Counted from the first letter of the stretch, positions 6,351 through 15,802 are shown. The stretch is 43,927 bases of DNA from an uncultured Prevotellaceae bacterium (GCA_902761905.1 CACWMK010000019.1:1-43927); one strand, 5' to 3'. Made by a program: numbers and translations. Notes: a model not told the origin generated them from the letters alone.

Positions 6351-9300
6351 TTACTTATTCTCAGCAACCTCTACTTCGTCCTCCTTGATGGTACGACCCA
6401 TCCAAAGGAATGCTGTAGGAGCAGCGATGAAGAGCGAACTCAGGGTACCGAATACAACACCCAGAATCATAGCCAGAGAGAACGAGCGGATGCTATCACC
6501 ACCGAGGATGAAGATAGCCAACAGCACGATCAGTGTGGTTACAGAGGTGTTGATGGTACGAGCCAGTGTCTGGTTCAGTGAGTCGTTGAACAACTGCTGA
6601 CGATCGCGCTTGCCATACAGACCGAGGTTCTCACGGATACGGTCGAATACTACCACCTTATCGTTGATAGAGTAACCTACAACGGTCAGGATAGCTCCGA
6701 TGAATACCTGGTCAATCTCGAGCGACATTGGCAGCCAACCCCAGCACAGTGAGTAAACACCGATAACGAGCAGAGCATCGAGAGCCAGAGCAGCAACAGC
6801 ACCAATAGAGAATGCCCAGTTGCGGAAGCGGAGCAGGATGTAGAAGAAGATAGCAAACAGAGCGATTGCTACACTGATGTAAGCACCGCGAGTGATATCC
6901 TTAGCTACTGAAGGACCAACCTTAGCAGAGCTGATGATTGAACCACCCTCGCGAACATCAGGATTCTTGAACTTATCTGCGCTCTCCTGACTAACAAGAC
7001 CAGCCTTCTTCAGAGAGTTGAACAGGATTGTCTCAGCCTTGTCGTCAACCTCAGGATTGTTTGACTCGATATCCCAGTTGGTAGAGATACGAACGGTCTT
7101 GCCATCAGTACCCAGGGCGATAACAGATGTGTTAGCCTCCTGGTTTGCCTTCTCACCGATAGTGTTGATGAATGCACCAGCCATAGCCTTACGAACATCC
7201 TCAACAGGAGTCTGCTTGTCGAGTGTTACAACGTAGTTGCGACCACCAGTGAAGTCAATGCTCTGGCTCAAACCACGAACATAGAACGAAATGCAGCAGA
7301 TAATTGCAAATACAATCCAGATGGTGTAAGACTTCTTATAAGAACCCATGAAGTTGAACTTGGCGTTCTGCATCAGGTTCTTAGAGTAACCTGTTACGAA
7401 GGTGAGGTTAGTCCACTTGTCCTTAGAAAGCATTGCATCGTAAACCACACGAGTGAGGTAAACGGCTGTGAAGAATGAAATCACGATACCGATGATCCAT
7501 GTGGTAGCGAAGCCCTTAACAGGACCTGTACCGAAGTAGAGCAGGATGATACCTGTGATCAGTGATGTGAAGTTAGAGTCGAAGATAGCGCTGAAAGCGT
7601 TAGAGTAACCCTTGTTCAGAGCCTCTTTTACACCCAGACCCTTCTTCAGCTCTTCCTTGATACGCTCGTAGATAAGCACGTTAGCATCCACAGCAGTACC
7701 CAGTGTCAGTACGATACCGGCGATACCTGGCATTGTAAGAGCAGCCTGGAACGATGTGAGGATACCCAGTGTGAAGAACAGGTTGAACAGCAGAGCGATA
7801 TCTGAGAGGATACCTGGAACGAAGCCGTAAAGCATAATCATGTAGATCATCAGCAGTACGAAGGCTATGATGAATGAGATGATACCCTGCTGGATAGACT
7901 GAGCGCCAAGTGAAGGACCTACAACCTCTTCCTGTACGATACGTGTAGGAGCAGGCATCTTACCAGAGTTCAGAGTGTTAGCCAGGTCCTTAGTGTCCTC
8001 GATGGTGAAGTTACCAGTAATCTGAGAGTTACCACCGTCGATCTGAGTGAGGATACGTGGAGCTGAGTAAACGGCATCGTCGAGCACGATAGCTACGGCC
8101 TTACCGATGTTCTGCTTTGTAATCTGGCTCCAACGACGAGCACCATCAGAGTTCATCTGCATAGATACTGATGGGTGACCCATCTGGTCGAAGTCGTCCT
8201 TAGAAGAAGTGATTACATCACCCTCCAGTGGAGCACGACCTGAAGGCTCAGTAACCTTCAGAGCATAGAGCTCGAAGATGTCGCCCTTGGTATTTTGACC
8301 TCCGAAATCCTCAGCCTTAGCACCCCAACGAAGCTTCAGCTCTGCAGGGAAGATGCGACTAGCCAGGTCAGAGTAGATGATCTTGTTGATCTCGGCAGTA
8401 TCGCGAGCGTTGGCATAACCAACTACAGCGAGTGTGTTGCCCTGAGTAGGCTGGAAGATAGAGAACAGAGGATTCTGCTTCTTAGCCATCTCAACAGCCT
8501 TAGTATCCTTGTTGTCCTTCTTAGCCAGCTTAGCAGCCAGGTCGCTGGTAGCAGCTTTAGCGCTATCGGCAACAGCAGTAGCAGTGCTGTCAACAGCTGT
8601 TGTGTCAGCTACGTCAACACCACCCTGAGCAGCCCAGCGCTGATTGAGCTGAGAGAGCAGAGGAGTAACCTCCTGCGAGTTGTATGTCTCCCAGAACTCA
8701 AGGTTAGCTGAACCCTGGAGCAACTTACGTACGCGCTCAGGCTCCTTGATACCAGGCATCTCGACCATGATACGGCCGCTCTGGCCCTCAAGCTTCTGGA
8801 TGTTTGGCTGAACAACGCCGAACTTATCGATACGGTTACGAACTACGTTGAATGAGTTATCAACGGCACTCTGTACTTCTGCACGCAGAGCATTCTCTAC
8901 CTCTGAGTCGGTTGACGAAGTACTAACCTTGCCCTTCATCTGCTGTGTAGCAAAGATAGCAGCAAGTGGACGGCCGTTGGCCTCCTGTTTCCAATACTTA
9001 ACGAACAGTGAGATGAAGTCGTTCTGACTGGTCTCCTCTTCCTTCTTGGCAAGTTCCATTGCCTTCTTGTAGGTGGCATCAGTTTTGTGGTCAGCAAGTA
9101 CATCAACCACATCAGGTACTGATACCTCAAGAATTACGTTCATACCGCCCTTCAGGTCAAGACCCAGGCCAATTTCCATCTCACGGCACTGCTTAAGAGA
9201 ATAGATGCCCATGTACACCTTCTCGTTGTTGATTGAATCGAGGTACTCCGCACCAGCCTCTTCGCCCATAGCAGCAGCCTTACTTTCGTAATGGCGTGTT

Positions 9301-9380
9301 ACGAACGAGAAGGAAAGGTAGAAGCAGCACACGAGAATCAAAAGCACTGCGATAAATTTTACAATTCCTTTGTTTTGCAT
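6351..9380 (-). CDS. secDF: Protein translocase subunit SecDF (fused SecD-SecF)
   Basis: 1009 residues in one chain, the Bacteroidetes form in which SecD and SecF are fused. It uses proton motive force to help SecYEG complete export across the inner membrane. The SecD half opens with one membrane segment (about 8-27) and the G-L-D-L-K-G-G-M motif, carries the periplasmic P1 region with an Ala/Asp/Lys-rich low-complexity insert (about 255-300), and ends with helices containing L-G-T-A-V-D-A-N-V-L-I-Y-E-R. The SecF half begins near 680, with S-I-D-F-T-G-G-R-N-Y and later V-G-Y-S-I-N-D-K-V-V-V-F-D-R. It is transcribed alone from a promoter at 9438 and ends at the shared terminator at 6298. All key motifs are intact. 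Confidence 0.97.
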   Translation of the reverse strand: MQNKGIVKFIAVLLILVCCFYLSFSFVTRHYESKAAAMGEEAGAEYLDSINNEKVYMGIYSLKQCREMEIGLGLDLKGGMNVILEVSVPDVVDVLADHKTDATYKKAMELAKKEEETSQNDFISLFVKYWKQEANGRPLAAIFATQQMKGKVSTSSTDSEVENALRAEVQSAVDNSFNVVRNRIDKFGVVQPNIQKLEGQSGRIMVEMPGIKEPERVRKLLQGSANLEFWETYNSQEVTPLLSQLNQRWAAQGGVDVADTTAVDSTATAVADSAKAATSDLAAKLAKKDNKDTKAVEMAKKQNPLFSIFQPTQGNTLAVVGYANARDTAEINKIIYSDLASRIFPAELKLRWGAKAEDFGGQNTKGDIFELYALKVTEPSGRAPLEGDVITSSKDDFDQMGHPSVSMQMNSDGARRWSQITKQNIGKAVAIVLDDAVYSAPRILTQIDGGNSQITGNFTIEDTKDLANTLNSGKMPAPTRIVQEEVVGPSLGAQSIQQGIISFIIAFVLLMIYMIMLYGFVPGILSDIALLFNLFFTLGILTSFQAALTMPGIAGIVLTLGTAVDANVLIYERIKEELKKGLGVKEALNKGYSNAFSAIFDSNFTSLITGIILLYFGTGPVKGFATTWIIGIVISFFTAVYLTRVVYDAMLSKDKWTNLTFVTGYSKNLMQNAKFNFMGSYKKSYTIWIVFAIICCISFYVRGLSQSIDFTGGRNYVVTLDKQTPVEDVRKAMAGAFINTIGEKANQEANTSVIALGTDGKTVRISTNWDIESNNPEVDDKAETILFNSLKKAGLVSQESADKFKNPDVREGGSIISSAKVGPSVAKDITRGAYISVAIALFAIFFYILLRFRNWAFSIGAVAALALDALLVIGVYSLCWGWLPMSLEIDQVFIGAILTVVGYSINDKVVVFDRIRENLGLYGKRDRQQLFNDSLNQTLARTINTSVTTLIVLLAIFILGGDSIRSFSLAMILGVVFGTLSSLFIAAPTAFLWMGRTIKEDEVEVAENK

Positions 9381-9437
9381 TTTGATTTTAATTGTTTATT
9401 TTTTATTATTTATTCTGTTCGCGTATAAAATAGCGTG

Positions 9438-9445
9438 CAAATATA
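9438..9445 (-). promoter_or_regulatory. -7 box for secDF
   Basis: The minus strand reads TATATTTG, about 58 bases upstream of the secDF ATG. The -33 box is not clear. Confidence 0.6.
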
Positions 9446-9494
9446 GGCATTTTTTTACAGAAGGAAAAATTTATTGGCAATTTTCGTTCTTTTT

Positions 9495-10589
9495 TTATGG
9501 ATTATCATCCATTTTTAGGGTGCAAATGATGGGATAATGGTCACTTGCGTCCATTTTTGAGTCAATCTGGCAATTAAATGGCTCAAAATGGTCTGATACC
9601 AAAATGTGATCAATTCGCACAAAAAAGCCTTTCTGATTATATGACAAACCGATGCCCATTCCTGTTTCTTGATAGCAGTCTTTCAGCCCTTGCGCGATAG
9701 TCCTGCGAGAGTAGGAAATTGGGTTGTCGTTAAAGTCGCCACACACAATAATCGGGTACTGACGATGCTCTTCGATATACTTATGGACAGCTTCGGCTTC
9801 AGGTGCTCTTTTTGCAGCATATTTCCCCAGCTTCTCTATCAGAAAGAGAGTTTCGGCCTTTGCGGTATCCTTCTTCATTTTACCGCTAATCATCTGTTTA
9901 TATCTGTCACGCTCATCATTGCTAAGATGTGTACCTTCCAGGTGGTTGTTTATTACAAGGATAGTATCTTTCCCCTTTTTTAGGAAATAGGCTACCGTGC
10001 CATTTGCAGCCGAGTCATAGTGTATGCGTTCCTTTTTCAGGATAGGATATTTTGTGTGGATGCCGACACCATTCTTACTGACATCGTTTGGGTTGAAAAT
10101 GGTAGTATCGTTATAAGGGTAGATTTTCTCGTACCACTGCTTTACATATCTGCGCCATGTATCAACATCCTCTTGCAAGCATACTATGTCGGCATCTTGC
10201 TCTTTCAGGTATTCGTATACTTTCTCAAATCCTTGTTCGTATTTGTAATTGCCTCCATACTCACATACGTTATATGATATTAGTTTGAATGTCCCTTCTG
10301 GCGGTGTCTGCGAGGTATGCAGGGGCATATAAAGTGTGATAGGACCATATACCAGAATATATCCTAGTATAGGAATCCATGCCTTCTTCCATTTGAATGT
10401 AAGCCAGAAGAACAGAAATACCAGGTTGGCTATAAGAAAACCAGGAAAAGCCATTCCCATACATGATAGCATGGGATGTTCAACAGGATTGATACGATCG
10501 GCATATCCTGCCAGAACCATCAGTAGTATAGTTGCTACATTGGCTCCAGCTATCAGGTTTATCGTTATTGTTTTAAGTTGTTTGATCAT
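9495..10589 (-). CDS. Membrane-anchored endonuclease/exonuclease/phosphatase (EEP) family protein
   Basis: 364 residues. Three hydrophobic segments (about 8-28, 41-65, 72-92) anchor the N-terminus; residues 100-362 are an EEP (DNase I-like) hydrolase domain. Signature residues are present: N107 in I-S-Y-N-V, E140 in C-L-Q-E, N-N-H-L-E-G, G-D-F-N-D-N (about 285-290) and H351 in S-D-H-Y-P. The family includes nucleases and phospholipid or sugar phosphatases, so the substrate cannot be named; the anchor suggests action at the membrane. Its ATG overlaps the rhomboid stop codon (ATGA), so the two are translationally coupled. The pairing of a rhomboid protease and an EEP protein recurs in Bacteroidetes. 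Confidence 0.85.
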   Translation of the reverse strand: MIKQLKTITINLIAGANVATILLMVLAGYADRINPVEHPMLSCMGMAFPGFLIANLVFLFFWLTFKWKKAWIPILGYILVYGPITLYMPLHTSQTPPEGTFKLISYNVCEYGGNYKYEQGFEKVYEYLKEQDADIVCLQEDVDTWRRYVKQWYEKIYPYNDTTIFNPNDVSKNGVGIHTKYPILKKERIHYDSAANGTVAYFLKKGKDTILVINNHLEGTHLSNDERDRYKQMISGKMKKDTAKAETLFLIEKLGKYAAKRAPEAEAVHKYIEEHRQYPIIVCGDFNDNPISYSRRTIAQGLKDCYQETGMGIGLSYNQKGFFVRIDHILVSDHFEPFNCQIDSKMDASDHYPIICTLKMDDNP

Positions 10590-11533
10590 GACTGGTTGCT
10601 TGCATCGAAGAGTTTCTTCTTCTCTTCCTTAGTAAGACTGTCGTAGCCGCTCTTGCGAATCTTGTCGAGAATAGCATCTATCTCTTCTTGGTTCTTGCGC
10701 TTGCGGGCATTATATTCCATGTCATCCTCCTTTGTACCGCTGCCATGGTTTACATGCATATTTGGGTTGGTATATCCACCTCCTGGGTTTTGCTTGCGCT
10801 GTTCAAAATTGCGCTTAAGATTCTCGAAGAATTGCTGGCCGCGACCACGATCGAATCCTGAGTTAGGGTGACGGTTCCAATATCGGATCATCAAGAAGCC
10901 GAAAAGCATACCACCAAGGTGGGCTGTATGAGCCACACCATCACCGCTTGAACCAAGGGCGGAGAAGAATTCTATAGCTACGTAACCCAATACAAACCAT
11001 TTTGCCTTAATCGGAAATGGGAATGGAATGATAAATAGTCGCTCGTTGGGGAATGTCATACCAAAAGCTAGAATAACAGCATATACTGCTCCAGATGCAC
11101 CAATTGTGGTCCATGCGTTAAGCTGGCCGCTTAATTGCTCGCCAATAGCAAATATTTCGCTGAAGGTAACGCTTGGGTCTTGTGCTGTAATCGTCATGTA
11201 GAACTGGCCCAACTGCGCGATTTCCTGCAGTAGTCCTGCGCCAATACCACATGATATGTAATAAAAAAGGAACTTTTTTGGTCCCCATACATTCTCTATA
11301 ACACAGCCAAACATCCATAGTCCGAACATGTTGCTCAGAATATGCATGAAGTTTGCATGCAGGAATAGGTAGGTGACAAACTGATAAATATGGAAGTCGT
11401 TTGCCATATAGAAATGCAGACCTCCTATATCTGCCAGATCAATGCCACGCAGTTGTAGTACTAATTTGGCTAGGAATGCTATCAGATTAATGATAAGCAG
11501 ATTCTTTGTAATCGTTGGTATGCGGAACATCAT
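10586..11533 (-). CDS. Rhomboid-family intramembrane serine protease
   Basis: 315 residues with about six membrane segments. Typical rhomboid motifs are seen: H-A-N-F-M-H-I-L-S-N-M (59-69), G-A-S-G with nucleophile Ser147, and A-H-L-G-G with catalytic His205. The active dyad is complete. The cytoplasmic tail (about 225-315) is charged and ends in a small helical region resembling DUF6576. Rhomboids cleave single-pass membrane proteins within or beside the bilayer; the substrate is unknown. It is the first gene of a two-gene unit with the EEP protein, with a promoter at 11594. The ATG at 11533 is immediately followed by another ATG. Confidence 0.93.
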   Translation of the reverse strand: MMFRIPTITKNLLIINLIAFLAKLVLQLRGIDLADIGGLHFYMANDFHIYQFVTYLFLHANFMHILSNMFGLWMFGCVIENVWGPKKFLFYYISCGIGAGLLQEIAQLGQFYMTITAQDPSVTFSEIFAIGEQLSGQLNAWTTIGASGAVYAVILAFGMTFPNERLFIIPFPFPIKAKWFVLGYVAIEFFSALGSSGDGVAHTAHLGGMLFGFLMIRYWNRHPNSGFDRGRGQQFFENLKRNFEQRKQNPGGGYTNPNMHVNHGSGTKEDDMEYNARKRKNQEEIDAILDKIRKSGYDSLTKEEKKKLFDASNQS

Positions 11534-11593
11534 ATCGTTTACTATTTATATGTTTACTATTAGGCTAAAACGCCTTTTGTCATCTTTTGGCGG

Positions 11594-11601
11594 CAAAATT
11601 A
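11594..11601 (-). promoter_or_regulatory. -7 box for the rhomboid-EEP operon
   Basis: The minus strand reads TAATTTTG (TAnnTTTG), about 60 bases before the rhomboid ATG. Confidence 0.55.
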
Positions 11602-11683
11602 CTAAAAATATCTCTTTTTTAGGCTAAAAAACACTATAATACAACTATTTTTTATCAAAATATGAAATTTTTCTCTTTTTTTG

Positions 11684-11714
11684 TTGTTTGTTTGAATACT
11701 TTCTCTTATATTTG
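11684..11714 (+). promoter_or_regulatory. Promoter of the HU gene
   Basis: TATATTTG at 11707-11714 with TTG at 11684-11686, spacer 20. The leader to the HU ATG is about 55 bases and AT-rich. The remainder of the 242-base gap 11534-11775 contains only this and the divergent rhomboid promoter. Confidence 0.65.
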
Positions 11715-11775
11715 CCAAAGAATTCGACTATACAACAGTTATTACTATTAATAATTCATTAAAATTTTCAAGATT

Positions 11776-12048
11776 ATGAACAAAACAGATTTGGTAGAGA
11801 AGATCGCAGCAGGTGCTGGCATCTCTAAGGTTGACGCTAAGAAAGCTCTCGACGCAGCAGTAGCAGCTATTAAGGACGGTTTGGTAAAGGGCGATAAGAT
11901 TGCTCTCGTTGGTTTTGGTACATTCAGTGTAAGCGAGCGTCCTGCTCGTGAGGGTATCAATCCTCTGACCAAGCAGAAGATCAAGATCGCTGCTAAGAAG
12001 GTTGCTAAGTTTAAGGCTGGTGCTGAGCTTGCTGACGCTATCAAGTAA
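11776..12048 (+). CDS. HU-family DNA-binding protein
   Basis: 90 residues, the usual length for HU. It has the N-terminal helix pair ([11 protein letters not shown]), the hydrophobic core [10 protein letters not shown] (41-50), and the DNA-binding beta arm with R-P-A-R-E-G-I-N-P (56-64), including the Pro that intercalates into DNA. It bends and compacts DNA in the nucleoid. Codon use is that of a highly expressed gene (GCT/GCA, AAG). Single gene with its own promoter and a shared terminator at 12070. Confidence 0.95.
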   Translation: MNKTDLVEKIAAGAGISKVDAKKALDAAVAAIKDGLVKGDKIALVGFGTFSVSERPAREGINPLTKQKIKIAAKKVAKFKAGAELADAIK

Positions 12049-12069
12049 TCTAAATGTAAATAAATTTTA

Positions 12070-12094
12070 ATGGGGACCCTTTCCGGGGCCCCCA
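12070..12094. terminator. Bidirectional terminator between HU and the SDR gene
   Basis: ATGGGG near 12070 pairs with CCCCAT near 12094 around a CC-CTTTCC-GG core. T- and A-rich flanks occur on both sides, so it can terminate both convergent genes. Confidence 0.75.
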
Positions 12095-12120
12095 TTATTA
12101 TTTACTTATATACTATGTGT

Positions 12121-12918
12121 TTATTTGGGTTGCTTACCTATATAGGCCAATATACCACCATCTACGTATAGTACGTGTCCGTTGACTGCATCTGATGCGT
12201 GAGAAGCCAAGAATACAGCTGGGCCAGCTAGTTCTTCAGGGTCGAGCCATCTACCTGCTGGTGTCTTAGCGCAAATGAATGAATCGAACGGATGACGGCT
12301 TCCGTCTGCCTGGCGCTCGCGAAGTGGGGCAGTTTGTGGAGTTGCGATGTATCCTGGTCCGATGGCGTTACATTGAATATTGTACTCTCCGTATTCGGAG
12401 CAGATGTTTCGTGTTAGCATCTTCAGTCCACCCTTAGCAGCTGCGTAAGCCGATACGGTTTCACGTCCCAATTCAGACATCATCGAACAGATGTTGATGA
12501 TCTTACCCTCTCTACGTTCCATCATTTCGGGTATTACTGCCTTAGTCATAATGAATGGACCTACCAGGTCTATATCAATTACCTGCTGGAATTCCTCGCG
12601 TTTCATCTCGTGCATTGGTATGCGCTTGATGATTCCGGCATTGTTGACCAGAATGTCTATATGTCCTAACTCTTTGCGGATGTCGGCTACCATTTTCTCA
12701 ACATCTTCTTCGTTGGTAACGTCGCAGATGTAGCCATGAGCCTTGATGCCCTTTGCCTGATATTCAGAAAGAGCTTTGTCCAAATGCTCTTGTCCTCGAC
12801 AGTTGAATGCTATCTGCGCACCTGCTTTGGCTAAGCCCTCTGCAATAGCAAAGCCGATACCATAGGCAGCACCTGTTACTAGGGCCACTTTTCCTTCTAA
12901 TGAAAAAAGATTTGTCAT
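12121..12918 (-). CDS. SDR-family oxidoreductase, gluconate 5-dehydrogenase-like
   Basis: 265 residues, a classical short-chain dehydrogenase. NAD(P)-binding T-G-A-A-Y-G-I-G (15-22), N-N-A-G (92-95) and the catalytic set S145, Y158, K162 are all present. The substrate loop (I-A-T-P-Q-T-A-P-L-R-E-R, about 196-207) and overall sequence resemble gluconate 5-dehydrogenase / 2-keto-3-deoxygluconate dehydrogenase-type enzymes, which interconvert keto- and hydroxy-sugar acids; substrate specificity is inferred only. No promoter is visible in the 34 bases between it and tRNA-Gln, so it is probably read from the tRNA promoter. Confidence 0.85.
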   Translation of the reverse strand: MTNLFSLEGKVALVTGAAYGIGFAIAEGLAKAGAQIAFNCRGQEHLDKALSEYQAKGIKAHGYICDVTNEEDVEKMVADIRKELGHIDILVNNAGIIKRIPMHEMKREEFQQVIDIDLVGPFIMTKAVIPEMMERREGKIINICSMMSELGRETVSAYAAAKGGLKMLTRNICSEYGEYNIQCNAIGPGYIATPQTAPLRERQADGSRHPFDSFICAKTPAGRWLDPEELAGPAVFLASHASDAVNGHVLYVDGGILAYIGKQPK

Positions 12919-12952
12919 AATACGTTTGTTTTAGAAATTGTTCTTTTAGTAG

Positions 12953-13023
12953 TTGGACGACTCGGATTCGAACCGGGAATGACAGAACCAAAACCTGTAG
13001 TGTTACCATTACACCATCGTCCA
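12953..13023 (-). tRNA. tRNA-Gln (anticodon TTG)
   Basis: On the minus strand: acceptor TGGACGA/TCGTCCA, D stem GTGT/ACAC, anticodon stem ACAGG/TCTGT with loop TTTTGGT (anticodon TTG), and T loop TTCGAAT with one mismatch in the T stem. CCA is not encoded. The promoter lies at 13038. Confidence 0.92.
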
Positions 13024-13031
13024 AGAATATG

Positions 13032-13080
13032 TGGCTGCAAAGGTACAAATATTTTTTGAAGTACCAAAATTTTGCAGCCA
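13032..13080. repeat. Inverted repeat enclosing the tRNA-Gln promoter, just after tyrS
   Basis: TGGCTGCAAA (13032-13041) is complementary to 13071-13080, and the adjoining GGTAC (13042-13046) to 13061-13065, giving 15 pairs with a 5-base bulge and a 14-base loop. It begins 4 bases after the tyrS stop on the minus strand and has no T-run after it, so it may be a tyrS 3'-end hairpin, an operator, or both. Confidence 0.7.
13038..13068 (-). promoter_or_regulatory. Promoter of tRNA-Gln (and probably the SDR gene)
   Basis: The minus strand has TTTG at 13068-13065, a 19-base spacer and TACCTTTG at 13045-13038, a near-ideal match. It is embedded in the inverted repeat 13032-13080. Confidence 0.8.
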
Positions 13081-13084
13081 AATA

Positions 13085-14383
13085 TTACTTAACTATCAGC
13101 AAGTAGTAGTTCTTTTTGCCTTTCTGGGCCAAAAGATACTTGCCGTCAATCAGATCTTCGGCTGTTATAGCGCGATTCTGATCGGTAATCTTTTCTTTGT
13201 TCAGCGATACGCCACCACCCTGAACCATCTTACGCATTTCGCCCTTTGAAGGGAATACGGGGGCTACTGTTGTGAGCAGTTCAATGGCAGGCTGACCTAA
13301 CTGATCCTTTGAAATCTCAAACTGTGGTACGCCATCAAAAACATCGAGCAGTGTCTGCTCGTCAAGTTTCTCAAGACCTTCCTTGGTTGACTTGCCAAAC
13401 AGGATGTTCGATGCCTCGATAGCTGTGTCGAGTGCCTCCTGCGAGTGAACCATAACAGTTACCTCCTCGGCCAAACGCTTCTGAAGAACACGACGGCCAG
13501 GATCCTGCTTGTGCTCCTCGATAAGAGCATCGATAACGTCCTTCTCGAGTGATGTGAAGATCTTTATATAACGTTCAGCATCGTCATCGCTCACGTTGAG
13601 CCAGAACTGGTAGAACTTATATGGAGTGGTACGAACAGGATCGAGCCAGATGTTTCCGCTCTCAGTCTTACCAAACTTCTTGCCATCGCTCTTGGTAATC
13701 AGAGGACAAGTAAGTGCAAAGGTCTCAACCTCATTGCCCAATGTGCGACGGATAAGCTCGGTACCTGTAGTCATGTTACCCCACTGGTCGTTACCACCCA
13801 GCTGGAGTTTTACACCAAGGTGCTGATACAGATACAGGAAGTCATAACCCTGAAGCAGCTGATATGTGAACTCTGTAAACGACAGACCATCGCGTGCAGT
13901 TCCGTTCAGTCGCTGCTGTACGCTTTCCTTAGCCATCATATAGTTGACGGTTATATGCTTACCAACCTCGCGTGCGAAATCCAAGAAAGTGAAGTCCTTC
14001 ATCCAGTCATAGTTGTTCACCATTACTGCTGCATTGGGCTCCTTTGAATCGAAATCGAGGAATTTGGCAACCTGCTTCTTAATGCACTCCTGATTGTGAT
14101 ACAGTGTCTCGTTATTAAGCAGATTGCGCTCCTGGCTCTTACCAGAGGGGTCGCCAATCATACCGGTAGCACCACCTACTAGGATAACAGGACGATGTCC
14201 GCAACGCTGTAGATGGCGGAGCATCATAATTCCGCACAGGTGTCCGATGTGCAGCGAATCGGCTGTAGGATCGGTACCCAGGTATGCTGTTACCATTTCT
14301 TTCTGGAGCAGTTCTTCTGTTCCTGGCATCATCTGTGCCAGCATACCGCGCCATTTCAGTTCTTCTACAAAGTTCTTCTTCAT
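13085..14383 (-). CDS. tyrS: Tyrosyl-tRNA synthetase
   Basis: 432 residues, a class I aminoacyl-tRNA synthetase charging tRNA-Tyr. The H-I-G-H motif is at 45-48, the tyrosine pocket region Y-D-F-L-Y-L-Y-Q near 180-187, Q-L-G-G-N-D-Q-W-G at 194-202, and the KMSKS-equivalent K-F-G-K-T at 236-240. An S4-like RNA-binding domain occupies the C-terminus (about 365-430). It is the last gene of the run M16-metK-DUF4271-hemD-rnpA-yidD-tyrS, 37 bases after yidD. Confidence 0.97.
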   Translation of the reverse strand: MKKNFVEELKWRGMLAQMMPGTEELLQKEMVTAYLGTDPTADSLHIGHLCGIMMLRHLQRCGHRPVILVGGATGMIGDPSGKSQERNLLNNETLYHNQECIKKQVAKFLDFDSKEPNAAVMVNNYDWMKDFTFLDFAREVGKHITVNYMMAKESVQQRLNGTARDGLSFTEFTYQLLQGYDFLYLYQHLGVKLQLGGNDQWGNMTTGTELIRRTLGNEVETFALTCPLITKSDGKKFGKTESGNIWLDPVRTTPYKFYQFWLNVSDDDAERYIKIFTSLEKDVIDALIEEHKQDPGRRVLQKRLAEEVTVMVHSQEALDTAIEASNILFGKSTKEGLEKLDEQTLLDVFDGVPQFEISKDQLGQPAIELLTTVAPVFPSKGEMRKMVQGGGVSLNKEKITDQNRAITAEDLIDGKYLLAQKGKKNYYLLIVK

Positions 14384-14420
14384 ATACTTATTTACTTTAT
14401 TCTCTGTTCATTGTTTCCTA

Positions 14421-14651
14421 TTATGGAACTGGGTCATATCCAGAACCTCCAAAGGGGTTGCATCTTAATATTCTCCATATGGCTAGTCCGAGCCCTTTAA
14501 TTGGACCATGCTTCATAATAGCCTGTTTGGCGTACTCGCTACATGTGGGAGTGAATCTGCACGAAGGTCCAAGAAGTGGAGATATGCAAATCTGGTAAAA
14601 ACGTATAGGCAGTACCAATAGCAGTGATATGTAATGAGAAAGCCTCTTCAT
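14421..14651 (-). CDS. yidD: Membrane protein insertion efficiency factor YidD
   Basis: 76 residues, a normal YidD. An amphipathic N-terminal helix ([10 protein letters not shown]) is followed by the family signature [17 protein letters not shown] and [14 protein letters not shown]. It assists YidC-dependent insertion of inner-membrane proteins. It starts 4 bases after the rnpA stop, the usual rnpA-yidD pairing. Confidence 0.96.
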   Translation of the reverse strand: MKRLSHYISLLLVLPIRFYQICISPLLGPSCRFTPTCSEYAKQAIMKHGPIKGLGLAIWRILRCNPFGGSGYDPVP

Positions 14652-14655
14652 GGTC

Positions 14656-15042
14656 CTATTTCGCCATTTGTTTCATTAGGCTAATCACCCTTTTCTCTAT
14701 TTCTTTGGTGGCGAAGTGTCTGTCTGTCAGCCATATTATGGCAATCAGTAGCATTTGTCCTTCTTCCACTATGCCCTCAAGTAGCGATTTGTTTTTGCGA
14801 TATGCTTCACGCACTTGGCGTTTCACTCTGTTTCTGTCTACTGCGTGCTTAAATCTTTTTTTTGGCACACTTATAAGCAGTTGAACAGGAGCGCAGCCTT
14901 CGCGTTGCTCGGTTTTCAGATATACCGCCCTAAGAGGAAAAGCAGTCAGCGATTGACTGTTGCCTTTTTCAAAGAGCGTTTCAATCAGCAGGTTGCTGAC
15001 GATGCGCTCCTCCTTCTTGAATGTAGGAGCTGTCGTCATCAA
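14656..15042 (-). CDS. rnpA: Ribonuclease P protein component
   Basis: 128 residues. The RNR motif is clear in [15 protein letters not shown], and the protein is basic, as required to bind the RNase P RNA in tRNA 5' maturation. The N-terminus (T-F-K-K-E-E-R-I) matches the usual start of RnpA. It starts 3 bases after the hemD stop. As is usual in this phylum, rpmH is not adjacent. Confidence 0.96.
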   Translation of the reverse strand: MMTTAPTFKKEERIVSNLLIETLFEKGNSQSLTAFPLRAVYLKTEQREGCAPVQLLISVPKKRFKHAVDRNRVKRQVREAYRKNKSLLEGIVEEGQMLLIAIIWLTDRHFATKEIEKRVISLMKQMAK

Positions 15043-15045
15043 TCC

Positions 15046-15795
15046 TTAATCTTGTATTTCGAATAGATAGTGCTGCAGTGCACCCGTCATTGAAGGATAC
15101 TTCTCGTTTGGAGCTTCGATGTCAAGACGCAGGCCAGCTTCCTTTGCAGCTTTGGCTGTAGCTGGGCCGAAGGTTGCAATTGCAATCTTGTCCTGTTTGA
15201 AGTTGGGGAAGTTCTTTGTAAGCGACTCGATACCGGCAGGGCTGAAGAAAATCAGCATGTCGTAGTCGAAGTTCTTAACTTCCTCCTCAGTAAAGTCATT
15301 GCTCACAGTCTTGTACATAATGCACTCTGTGTGCTGCAACTTCTTTGAGTCGAGCAGATTAGCCAAACTATCTGTATGAACATCACTTAGTGGAACAAGG
15401 TACTTTTCTGTCTTGTGCTTGACCATAGTTGGAATAAGATCGTCGATGCGACCGGTCTCGCCAAAGAAAATCTTGCGCTTTCTGTACTGAACATACTTCT
15501 GAATGTATAGTGCGATGGTTTCTGTTACGCAGAAATACTTCATGTCCTCAGGAATGTTAACTCTGAGTTCCTTGGCCATATTAAAGAAATGGTCAATGGC
15601 ATGACGCGAGGTGAAAACAACAGCGGTGTGATCCAAAATGTTCACCTTCTGTGCACGGAAATCTTTTGAGCTGATGGCCTCCACCTTAATGAAAGGACGG
15701 AATATCAGTTCAACACCAAACTTGTTCGCGATATCGAAATAAGGCGACTTCTCACTAGATGGCTTAGGTTGTGAAACCAGAATCTTTTTGATCAT
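15046..15795 (-). CDS. hemD: Uroporphyrinogen-III synthase-like protein
   Basis: 249 residues with the weakly conserved bifurcated HemD fold: K-I-L-V-S-Q-P at the start, V-V-F-T-S-R-H-A-I-D (about 58-67), a central E-K-Y-L-V-P-L-S-D region, and I-F-F-S-P-A-G-I-E-S-L (about 182-192). The family cyclises hydroxymethylbilane to uroporphyrinogen III in tetrapyrrole synthesis. The other haem genes are not in the window. Its position between DUF4271 and rnpA is a familiar Bacteroidetes arrangement, which supports the call more than sequence motifs do. Confidence 0.85.
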   Translation of the reverse strand: MIKKILVSQPKPSSEKSPYFDIANKFGVELIFRPFIKVEAISSKDFRAQKVNILDHTAVVFTSRHAIDHFFNMAKELRVNIPEDMKYFCVTETIALYIQKYVQYRKRKIFFGETGRIDDLIPTMVKHKTEKYLVPLSDVHTDSLANLLDSKKLQHTECIMYKTVSNDFTEEEVKNFDYDMLIFFSPAGIESLTKNFPNFKQDKIAIATFGPATAKAAKEAGLRLDIEAPNEKYPSMTGALQHYLFEIQD

Positions 15796-15802
15796 ATGTG
15801 TC

